Shown here: positions 8,013 through 14,956 of the stretch, in pieces | How positions within the stretch are numbered: the stretch's first letter is position 1 | Layout of the letters: each line of letters starts with the position of its first letter | Source: CAVQBP01 sp964448105 | GTDB taxonomy: Bacteria; Bacteroidota; Ignavibacteria; Ignavibacteriales; Ignavibacteriaceae | Direction of reading: 5' to 3' | DNA length: 64,000 nt | NCBI GenBank assembly: GCA_964448105.1 | Contig: CAYUVK010000008.1 | Span: 1-64,000, forward strand | Notes under the pieces: model-generated | Seen by the model: only the letters and a program-made list of their open reading frames with translations | The model's database searches: none | What the model was told of the DNA's origin: nothing | Program-made: the position numbers and the translations under genes

Positions 8013-9110
8013 ATGAGATTATTTTTACTTTTATTGATTTCAATGATGCCGTGTAACTTGATTTTCTCACAAGAAGAAGAGCCTAAAAGTAAATTCTCGG
8101 GTTATATGTTTGGAGATTATTTTTACAATATTTCAAGAGATACTGCAATTTCATCAATACCTTTTAAAGCATTAGACGGGAACAAGGATTTAAATGGTTT
8201 CCAGATTAGAAAAATTTATTTCACATTTGATTCTGATATATCCGATAAATTTTCGGTACGGTTTAGATTAAATGCCGAACCGCAAACACAGCTGCCTGAT
8301 GGGAAAATGGGAGTAGATGTTAAAGATGCATTTTTAAAGTGGAAAAATATTTTCCCCGGTTCCGATTTTTATTTCGGTTTGCAGCCTACGCCTGCTTTTT
8401 ATACAACGGTTGATTTCTGGGGATATAGGTTATTGGAAAAGGCACCTCTGGATTTAAGAAATATTGTCACTTCTAGAGATATTGCTGTATCACTTAAAGG
8501 GAAATTAGACAGTAAAGGTATATTTAATTATTGGTTCTTAATAGGAAACGGGAAAGGTAATACTCCGAATATTGATAAATACAAAAGGATTTATGCACAT
8601 CTGCATCTAATCCCTTCAAAGTCATTAAAAATAATATTATACGGGGATATAAAGTTTCAACCGGATATTAGTATTCAAAATATTAATGGAAATGAAGATA
8701 ACTTAAACAATAACATTTATACAACAGATTTATTTGTTGGTTATAAATATCAGGATATCTTTAGAATCGGCATTGAAGGTTATATTCAACAAATTAAAAA
8801 CGGTTACTTTTTAACCGGTGGAAGAGACAGCCATTACAAGAATAAAAATACAATTGGTTTCTCGCTGTTTGATGTTTATAATATTAATTCCTTATTTTCT
8901 GTAATCGGGAGATACGATTATTTTGATAACAATACGGATTTTAATGGAGATTCAAGAAATTATTTTATTTTCGGGTTTAGTTATAAGCCTGACCCCAATG
9001 TTTCTATTACTCCCAATATATTGATTGAAACTTATGAGAGATTACCCAATGGTCAATCCTATCATTCTTCTGTTACGGCGAGGATCACTTTTTTTTACAA
9101 CTATTTTTAG
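8013..9110 (+). CDS. OprP/OprO-like beta-barrel porin
   Basis: A 365-residue outer-membrane protein: signal peptide in residues 1-20 (RLFLLLLISMMPCNLIFS), then repeated amphipathic strands with aromatic belts (GYMFGDYFYN, KIYFTFDSDI, FSVRFRLNAE, DAFLKWKNIF) and a terminal aromatic Phe after FFYNYF, the usual assembly signal. The pattern of QIRKIYFTFDSDISDKFSVR resembles phosphate-selective porin O/P family proteins. Its direct neighbours are pstB and phoU, which supports a phosphate role. The basic residues that line the phosphate channel of OprP cannot be confirmed by eye. No Pho-box like repeat was recognised in the 185-base leader. Confidence 0.75.
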   Translation: MRLFLLLLISMMPCNLIFSQEEEPKSKFSGYMFGDYFYNISRDTAISSIPFKALDGNKDLNGFQIRKIYFTFDSDISDKFSVRFRLNAEPQTQLPDGKMGVDVKDAFLKWKNIFPGSDFYFGLQPTPAFYTTVDFWGYRLLEKAPLDLRNIVTSRDIAVSLKGKLDSKGIFNYWFLIGNGKGNTPNIDKYKRIYAHLHLIPSKSLKIILYGDIKFQPDISIQNINGNEDNLNNNIYTTDLFVGYKYQDIFRIGIEGYIQQIKNGYFLTGGRDSHYKNKNTIGFSLFDVYNINSLFSVIGRYDYFDNNTDFNGDSRNYFIFGFSYKPDPNVSITPNILIETYERLPNGQSYHSSVTARITFFYNYF

Positions 9111-9195
9111 AGAATTACATAAGAAATTTAAACCGATAAGATTTTAATAATAGAAGTTTTTAAGTTCATAATAGTAGTAAATGCAGATTTTATAA

Positions 9196-9954
9196 ATGAA
9201 AGATGTAAAAATATCCGTTAAAGATTTAAATTTATCTTATGGAGATAAACAAGCACTAAAGGATATTTCGTTGGAAATTCCTGCACAAAAGGTAACTGCA
9301 TTTATCGGACCTTCAGGATGCGGTAAATCAACTTTCCTTAGAGTGCTGAACCGGATGAATGATTTAATCAATACTGTTAATTTAACCGGTGAAGTTTTAA
9401 TTGACGGGACAAATATTTATAAAAATAATATTGATGTTGTAAATTTAAGAAAACGGATCGGGATGATCTTCCAGAAATCAAATCTTTTTCCTAAATCAAT
9501 TTATGATAATATAATTTATGGTCCTAAAATAAACGGTATAACGAGTAAGAAGAAATTGAAAGAAATCGCTGAAAGGTCGTTAAAACAGTCTGCCATCTGG
9601 GATGAAGTGAAAGACAGGTTGGATGAACCGGCATTAAGCTTATCGGGAGGGCAGCAGCAGCGTGTATGCATTGCCAGAACCCTGGCCGTCGAACCTGAAA
9701 TAATTTTAATGGATGAACCTGCCAGCGCACTCGACCCGATTTCAACTGCCAAGATTGAAGAATTAATTCATGAACTTAAAACCAAATATACAATTGTTAT
9801 TGTCACTCATAATATGCAGCAGGCGGCTCGTGTAAGTGATTATACTGCTTTTTTCTATCTCGGTGAATTGATTGAATATGATAAAACATCAAAAATTTTT
9901 ACTCAACCTTCGAAAAAACAAACTGAAGACTATGTAACCGGAAGGTTTGGATAA
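9196..9954 (+). CDS. pstB: Phosphate ABC transporter ATP-binding protein PstB
   Basis: A 252-residue ABC ATPase that drives high-affinity phosphate import at the inner membrane. Walker A GPSGCGKST (38-46), signature LSGGQQQR (149-156), Walker B ILMDEP (170-175) and H-loop VTHNMQQA (203-210). The PstB-specific features are RVLNRMNDLI after Walker A and the C-terminal FTQPSKKQTEDYVTGRFG. The genes for PstS, PstC and PstA are not in this window on either side, so pstB here is separated from its membrane partners. It is followed by phoU after a hairpin spacer and preceded by a porin gene. Confidence 0.96.
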   Translation: MKDVKISVKDLNLSYGDKQALKDISLEIPAQKVTAFIGPSGCGKSTFLRVLNRMNDLINTVNLTGEVLIDGTNIYKNNIDVVNLRKRIGMIFQKSNLFPKSIYDNIIYGPKINGITSKKKLKEIAERSLKQSAIWDEVKDRLDEPALSLSGGQQQRVCIARTLAVEPEIILMDEPASALDPISTAKIEELIHELKTKYTIVIVTHNMQQAARVSDYTAFFYLGELIEYDKTSKIFTQPSKKQTEDYVTGRFG

Positions 9955-9960
9955 ATTTCA

Positions 9961-10003
9961 AGATTACAAGATCAAAAAATTGTTTTTCTGAATCTTGTAA
10001 TCT
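9961..10003. repeat. Hairpin between pstB and phoU
   Basis: AGATTACAAGAT (9961-9972) and ATCTTGTAATCT (9992-10003) are exact 12-base inverted repeats with a 19-base loop that contains AAAAAATTG. It starts six bases after the pstB stop. It could attenuate or protect the pstB message before phoU, or be an intergenic palindrome of the repeat kind seen elsewhere. There is no T-run after the stem. Confidence 0.5.
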
Positions 10004-10048
10004 ATCGATCTTAATTATTTTGTAATAATAATACTTAAGGAAGATGAT

Positions 10049-10756
10049 ATGGAACGACAATTTGATCAGCAGATTGATAAATTAAAAAAACGGCTGCTTA
10101 AAATGTGCAGCCTGGTAGACGAGCAGATCGAATTTGCTTTTAAAGCTATAGATGAAGAAAATATTGAACTCGCTCAATTTGTAATCGATAGAGATAATAA
10201 AGTCGATAAGTATGATATTAAAATTGATAAAATATGCCAGAAAATTATTGCTTTAAATCAGCCTGTGGCAATGGATTTAAGATTAATCATGTCGGCTATT
10301 ACCATGGATACCAACCTCGAAAGGATAGGCGACGGAGCTGTAAATATCTCGGAAAATTTTTTGGTAATAAAGAAAAAACCGGCGTTTATAAACAGGATTA
10401 AATATGCAGAAATGGTTAAGCTTGTTAAGGAAATGATTAAAAACTCAATTGATGCATTTATTAATAACGATCCCAAACTCGCTGCTAAAGTTATTGAAAC
10501 AGACAAAATAATTGACCAATATAACCAGGAAAATCACCAGATTTTAAAAGATATAATGAAAGAAGATCCGAATAACATTGATGATGCGGTTGTCTTGCTT
10601 GTTATTTCCAGGCAGATTGAAAGACTGGGAGACCATGCCACAAATATTGCGGAAGATGTTTATTTTATTGTTGAAGCACAAATGATAAAACATAAATATG
10701 AAAAATATTTATTCCATGAAGAAGAAGAGGAAGAAGATAAGGATGAAGGTGAATGA
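10049..10756 (+). CDS. phoU: Phosphate signalling regulator PhoU
   Basis: A 235-residue protein with two PhoU repeats of three helices each. The conserved acidic metal-binding lines are visible in both: DTNLERIGDGAVNISE (residues about 89-104) and RQIERLGDHATNIAED (about 190-205). PhoU acts with the PstSCAB transporter and a PhoR-type kinase to shut down the Pho response when phosphate is sufficient. The N-terminus FDQQIDKLKKRLLKMCSLVD is standard. The C-terminal tail is strongly acidic (HEEEEEEDKDEGE). Probably read through from pstB. Confidence 0.95.
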   Translation: MERQFDQQIDKLKKRLLKMCSLVDEQIEFAFKAIDEENIELAQFVIDRDNKVDKYDIKIDKICQKIIALNQPVAMDLRLIMSAITMDTNLERIGDGAVNISENFLVIKKKPAFINRIKYAEMVKLVKEMIKNSIDAFINNDPKLAAKVIETDKIIDQYNQENHQILKDIMKEDPNNIDDAVVLLVISRQIERLGDHATNIAEDVYFIVEAQMIKHKYEKYLFHEEEEEEDKDEGE

Positions 10757-10806
10757 GTATTGAGATATGAGTATATAGTGTTAAGTGTCTTGTCCTGAAG
10801 CTTTAA

Positions 10807-11376
10807 TTATTCAATGATATTTTTTAATATTTTTTGAATCATCTCTCTAATATCCGAATTCTGCTCCTGGTTCGAAAGAACATTTAATTTTTGACCAAAT
10901 ATAAATCCCCAGCTTTGCATCACAAAAAATTCGGATAAAGATGAATCATTATATTTAACCTTATTCATTCTGTTGAAAACGTTCTTAACAATATCCTTTT
11001 CTTTTTGAAGCAAATTTTTTAATGCATTTAGTTCAGGCTCAAAATTATCATCTTTTAATACCAAAAGAACCAGTTCATAAATTAATTTATATTTCTCTCC
11101 TAGAGAATTTTTGTATATAAAATACTCAATAAACCTTTCTTCAATCGGTTTTTCTTCATTGCTGAATATATTCTGAATTTCGTCAAGATATTCCTGACTT
11201 CTTAATTCAATTGTGGCATAATAAAGTTCTTCTTTTGATTGGAAATAATGGTAAATAGTAGCTTTGCCTATTCTAAGATCCCGTGCAATTTCATCAAGGG
11301 TTGTTTTATTTATTCCGTGCTTAGTAAATCTTTTAACAGCAGCCTGTATGATTTGCAGCTTCCGGTTTTTTTCCAC
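10807..11376 (-). CDS. TetR/AcrR family transcriptional regulator
   Basis: A 189-residue TetR-type repressor. The N-terminal DNA-binding region is clear: AAVKRFTKHGINKTTLDEIA, then DLRIGKATIYHYFQSKEELY with the helix-turn-helix at about 24-52. The C-terminal ligand domain has no recognisable effector signature. The start codon is GTG at 11374-11376. It converges on phoU and its target is not obvious: the divergent neighbour at 11578 is a small cysteine-rich protein, with a 200-base A/T-rich spacer that shows no clear dyad. Confidence 0.92.
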   Translation of the reverse strand: MEKNRKLQIIQAAVKRFTKHGINKTTLDEIARDLRIGKATIYHYFQSKEELYYATIELRSQEYLDEIQNIFSNEEKPIEERFIEYFIYKNSLGEKYKLIYELVLLVLKDDNFEPELNALKNLLQKEKDIVKNVFNRMNKVKYNDSSLSEFFVMQSWGFIFGQKLNVLSNQEQNSDIREMIQKILKNIIE

Positions 11377-11577
11377 TTTGGCTATTTAAGAGAATATTAA
11401 AAAATCTTATTATAAAATAGTAATTAAATACTAAAAAATAACGATAAAGACAAAATTTAATTATAATTGCCTCTTGTCAAATATATTCCCATACTATAAA
11501 AAAATTGCTGATTTAATTTCTGAATGTAATTTTTGATAATAGATATAAAAATTATTTATTTAAAAACCGGGATAAAA

Positions 11578-11769
11578 ATGAGTTGCTGGGAATTTAAAAA
11601 ATACGGCAGGGAAGCAGGCGGAGCAAAAGTTAAAGAATTAGGTGTTTGTCCTGCATATCCAAATAATGGGAAAATGTGTGCACAAATTGCGGGTACGTTT
11701 TGTGGCGGATATGTTCAGGGCACTTTTGCATCAAAACTGTCTAATTGTCTTAAATGTGATTTTTTTTAA
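11578..11769 (+). CDS. Two-CW domain small cysteine-rich protein
   Basis: A 63-residue protein of the two-CW type: it opens SCWEFKKYGREAGG and carries six cysteines (3, 24, 34, 42, 57, 60), the last two in the pair CLKC. The pattern suggests a metal or disulfide-stabilised fold; function is unknown. Start chosen at the ATG at 11578, because the family starts with this CW motif; an in-frame ATG-less extension from 11533 would add 15 residues of no family likeness. Small proteins of this kind are often next to regulators or sensor genes. It is divergent from the TetR gene. Confidence 0.75.
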   Translation: MSCWEFKKYGREAGGAKVKELGVCPAYPNNGKMCAQIAGTFCGGYVQGTFASKLSNCLKCDFF

Positions 11770-11870
11770 AAGTCCCTATTACGTTATTGCAAAGAAAACC
11801 AGCAATAAATAAAATTGAATTTTTAGCCCTCTTATTAAGCTCATGTATTTCTTAAAGAGAAAGAAAATAT

Positions 11871-11901
11871 AAAAAAAGCTTGAAAATACATTCAAGCTTT
11901 T
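11871..11901 (-). terminator. Rho-independent terminator of the YtxH gene
   Basis: AAAAGCTTGAA (11874-11884) and TTCAAGCTTTT (11891-11901) form an exact 11-base stem with a six-base loop. On the minus strand the stem is followed by a T-run (A-run 11871-11877 on the plus strand), ten bases beyond the YtxH stop. It could also end transcription from the plus-strand two-CW gene, since the right arm finishes in TTTT. Confidence 0.75.
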
Positions 11902-11911
11902 CATAAGAAGA

Positions 11912-12175
11912 CTAATTTGAAACTATTTTTTTTGCATCATCAATTATTGATTCCGCTTTTTTTTTCCCCTCTTTGATAACTTCTTCGGCTTTTTCTTTTC
12001 CGGCATCAACAAGATCATTTACATCATCAGCGATATCATCAGCCTTATTTGAAATTTTCCTCCTGAGCTTTTTACCGGTCATTGGTGTATAAAGCATAGC
12101 AAGTGCGCTTCCTACAACTCCCCCTATTAATAATCCTGTGATGAAGCCATTTAATTTTTCTGATTCTTTACTCAT
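11912..12175 (-). CDS. YtxH domain-containing protein
   Basis: An 87-residue general-stress type protein: a glycine-rich membrane segment (GFITGLLIGGVVGSALAMLY, residues about 9-28), then the typical TPMTGKKLRRKISNKADD and a long amphipathic lysine/glutamate/alanine helix. YtxH proteins are small membrane-anchored proteins of unknown exact function. The start is supported by a strong AGGAGG five to six bases upstream (12181-12186 on the plus strand). It lies 104 bases after the rhomboid gene on the same strand and has its own terminator. Confidence 0.9.
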   Translation of the reverse strand: MSKESEKLNGFITGLLIGGVVGSALAMLYTPMTGKKLRRKISNKADDIADDVNDLVDAGKEKAEEVIKEGKKKAESIIDDAKKIVSN

Positions 12176-12278
12176 TTTTGTCCTCCTTTTTATCCATAAA
12201 AGGTATTTTTTCTTTATTCTTTATTATAATAGTATATAATTTCTTTGGATACAACAAAGTAAATCACATTACCCCAAA

Positions 12279-13016
12279 TTATTTTTTACCGATGGTGAAA
12301 AATTTAATTAAAATTAAACCGGCAATAAAGCCGCCGATATGTGCCCCGTATGCCACGCCGCCCTCTTGAGCACCCGAACCAAGCAGACCTATACCGCTTA
12401 CCAGCTGGAATAAGAACCATAATCCTATCGCCAGAATTGCAGGAACTTCAGTAATAAAATAAAGAATAATAACTGCAACTCTCCGTTTTGGAAAAAGAAG
12501 CAGGTAAGCACCTAAGACTCCTGAAATGGCACCTGACGCACCCAATGTCGGGATCAGCATATTCCCTCCGAGTATTAGCGTGGAATAGACATGTGCTAGT
12601 GAAGCGATTATACCACAAACGAGATAAAATATTATATACCTGAAATGCCCTATTTTATTTTCAATATTATCCCCAAAGATTAATAAAAAAAGCATATTGC
12701 CAAAGATATGCGCAATCCCGCCATGCATAAACATCGAAGTTATAATTGTTATATAAACAGGGCTTGGAGTTCTTTCCAGACCGGGAATCGTATACGTTTT
12801 ACCTGTTTGCATATCTTCATACGTTTTGGAATGTGTTACAACATCTTGCCCGGTTACGATTTCGTCCGGTACAGTTGAAAAAGAATAAGTAAACTTTACA
12901 TTATTTCCGAAATCCTGCAGAAAAACAAAAACCAAAACATTTATCAATACTAGCAGGTAATTTATTATAGGAAAAATTTTTCGATCTCTATTATCATCGC
13001 CTATGGGGAAAAGCAT
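12279..13016 (-). CDS. Rhomboid family intramembrane serine protease
   Basis: A 245-residue inner-membrane protein with about seven helices. The catalytic dyad can be placed: Ser161 in GASGAISG and His226 in GAHIGGFIAG. The supporting HGGIAHIFGNMLFL motif (98-111) supplies His and Asn for the oxyanion site. Rhomboids cut single-pass membrane proteins within or near the membrane. The loop between helices 1 and 2 (about 40-85) is longer than in GlpG and includes a TYEDMQTGKTY segment. Start supported by GGAAGGGA just upstream. Its substrate is unknown. Confidence 0.93.
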   Translation of the reverse strand: MLFPIGDDNRDRKIFPIINYLLVLINVLVFVFLQDFGNNVKFTYSFSTVPDEIVTGQDVVTHSKTYEDMQTGKTYTIPGLERTPSPVYITIITSMFMHGGIAHIFGNMLFLLIFGDNIENKIGHFRYIIFYLVCGIIASLAHVYSTLILGGNMLIPTLGASGAISGVLGAYLLLFPKRRVAVIILYFITEVPAILAIGLWFLFQLVSGIGLLGSGAQEGGVAYGAHIGGFIAGLILIKFFTIGKK

Positions 13017-13115
13017 TCAAGATTCCCTTCCAAAATGAAAAGTTGTTCTGAAATAATTGAAAAGATACTATTCAAATATAATACTTACTTAAATATATTA
13101 TTCTATAATTACATA

Positions 13116-14813
13116 CTATTGGGCTGGAATTCTTTTCTTAGTAAATGGACTAAATAAAATTGAAAGTAAAATTACCAATAAGCATCCAATCAAATTAAAC
13201 CAAAGAAAAGGGATTTGTGTAAAGATGTAACATAATATCACAACTATCTCTGCAATTAATGCAGCACTGAAAGTTGCTGTTCCCCCAATTCTTTTCAGAT
13301 AAAATGCTATTAAAAATATTCCCAGTATCGTACCGTAAAAAAGCGAACCTAAAATATTAACAGCTTCAATTAAAGAGCCTAATCGGTTTGCAAAGAGAGC
13401 AAAAGTAATAGCGTATATTCCCCAGAAAACAGTGGCAATTTTAGATATGAATAAGTAGTGTTTATCATCTGCATTTTTTTTGAATAATCTTCTATAGATA
13501 TCAATAACCGTTGTGGAAGATAATGCATTTAATTCGGCTGATGTTGAAGACATTGAAGCAGAAAAAATAGCTGCGAGTATTAGCCCTATTAAGCCGACAG
13601 GAAGGTAATGAATTACAAAACTTAGAAAAATATAATTAGTATCATTAATATCTGCTTCCGGGTCAGCTTTTTTTATCAGATCAATTGCTTTATTTCTAAT
13701 TTCTAGTCCCTGTTTATGGGAATCACTTAATTTATCAACATTTTCCTCTACATAGTTATTTTGATTTGAATTAAGTGCAAATAAAAGACCGGAAATATTT
13801 CCCCTTTTTTCCAATGTAATTTTATGATAATCCGATTCAAGCTGCCTGTATTCAGCTGCATACTGGCTGCTTTTTACTTTCGCAGTTTCAACCGAATTGA
13901 AGAAAAGGGGAGGGGTTACAAATTGATAAAAGACAAAAACCATAGCCCCTGTAAATAAAATAAAAAACTGCATTGGAATTTTTACAACGCCGTTTGCAAG
14001 TAATCCAATCCTGCTTTGAGCAATAGAACTTCCTGCCAGATATCTTTGAACCTGTGACTGGTCTGTTCCAAAATACGAAAGCATTAAAAATGTTCCGCCG
14101 ATTATACCAGACCAGAATGTATACCGGTCATTTAAATCAAAAGAAAAATCAATCGCATTTAACCTTCCCATTTTACCTGCAATATGTGCGGCATCAAGCA
14201 CTGAAATTCCTGTCGGTAAAAGTTTAAATATCATAAAAAAAACTGCAAGCATACCGAACATTATAATTATCATTTGTTGAATGTGCGTTTTGTTTACGGC
14301 ATTAGAACCCCCGATTGTAGTATAGAGTATTACTACCCCTCCGGTAATGATAACGGTATAATCAATATTCCATCCAAGTATAACAGAAAAAATTAAAGCA
14401 GGAGCCAAGATTGTAAAACCAGCCCCTAATCCGCGCTGAATTAAAAATAAAATGCTTCCTAAAATCCTGTTTTTAAGATCAAATCTTTTTTCAAGATATT
14501 CATATGCTGTATAGATATTTAATTTATGGTATAATGGAACAGCGGTAATTGAAAGGAGGATCATTGCAACAGGAAGGCCAAGATAAAACTGGACAAAACG
14601 CATTCCATCAACATAAGCCTGTCCCGGAGTAGATAAAAAAGTTATAGCACTTGCCTGAGTAGCCATTATAGATAGGGTGACAATATACCAGGGGGTCGTA
14701 CGGCCCGCACGGATATAACCATCAATATCTTTTGTCCCCTTTGTTTTCCATATCCCATAAATAACAACAAAAGCGAGAAAGCCGCACATTACAATCCAAT
14801 CAATGTAGCTCAC
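13116..14813 (-). CDS. Sodium:solute symporter (SSS family)
   Basis: A 565-residue inner-membrane symporter with about 13 helices. Family marks: GYIRAGRTTPWYIVTLSIMA at the start, SAITFLSTPGQAY, and the sodium-site region IFSASMSSTSAELNALSSTT. A hydrophilic insert of about 90 residues (ETAKVKSSQYAAEYRQLESD and following) sits between helices 8 and 9. The start is GTG and overlaps the stop of the preceding 48-residue gene as GTGA, which implies coupled translation. The substrate is unknown; linkage to a secreted PIG-L deacetylase suggests a deacetylated amino sugar or related solute. Confidence 0.9.
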   Translation of the reverse strand: MSYIDWIVMCGFLAFVVIYGIWKTKGTKDIDGYIRAGRTTPWYIVTLSIMATQASAITFLSTPGQAYVDGMRFVQFYLGLPVAMILLSITAVPLYHKLNIYTAYEYLEKRFDLKNRILGSILFLIQRGLGAGFTILAPALIFSVILGWNIDYTVIITGGVVILYTTIGGSNAVNKTHIQQMIIIMFGMLAVFFMIFKLLPTGISVLDAAHIAGKMGRLNAIDFSFDLNDRYTFWSGIIGGTFLMLSYFGTDQSQVQRYLAGSSIAQSRIGLLANGVVKIPMQFFILFTGAMVFVFYQFVTPPLFFNSVETAKVKSSQYAAEYRQLESDYHKITLEKRGNISGLLFALNSNQNNYVEENVDKLSDSHKQGLEIRNKAIDLIKKADPEADINDTNYIFLSFVIHYLPVGLIGLILAAIFSASMSSTSAELNALSSTTVIDIYRRLFKKNADDKHYLFISKIATVFWGIYAITFALFANRLGSLIEAVNILGSLFYGTILGIFLIAFYLKRIGGTATFSAALIAEIVVILCYIFTQIPFLWFNLIGCLLVILLSILFSPFTKKRIPAQ

Positions 14814-14956
14814 TCAAAAACCTTTGTGAATATGTAGAAAATAATTACGAGGAATACCAGGTTAAAAAAAACTAAGGCATACAATCTACCCCACGTTTTT
14901 AAAACCGGCGGTTTTTCTTCAGTATCATTATTTTGAAGATTGCTGGTTTGATTCAA
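14810..14956 (-). CDS. 48-residue single-pass membrane peptide between deacetylase and symporter
   Basis: A short frame that overlaps both neighbours: it starts with TTG at 14956, inside the end of the PIG-L gene (AGGAAAG lies just upstream), and ends TGA at 14810-14812, sharing GTGA with the symporter start. Translation gives an acidic-polar head (NQTSNLQNNDTEEKPPVLK), then WGRLYALVFFNLVFLVIIFYIF, read as a single membrane helix of about 20 residues with a basic residue at its cytoplasmic side, then TKVFE. The double overlap and clean helix argue for a real gene. It may be a small subunit or stabiliser of the symporter. No named family is recognised. Confidence 0.7.
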   Translation of the reverse strand: MNQTSNLQNNDTEEKPPVLKTWGRLYALVFFNLVFLVIIFYIFTKVFE

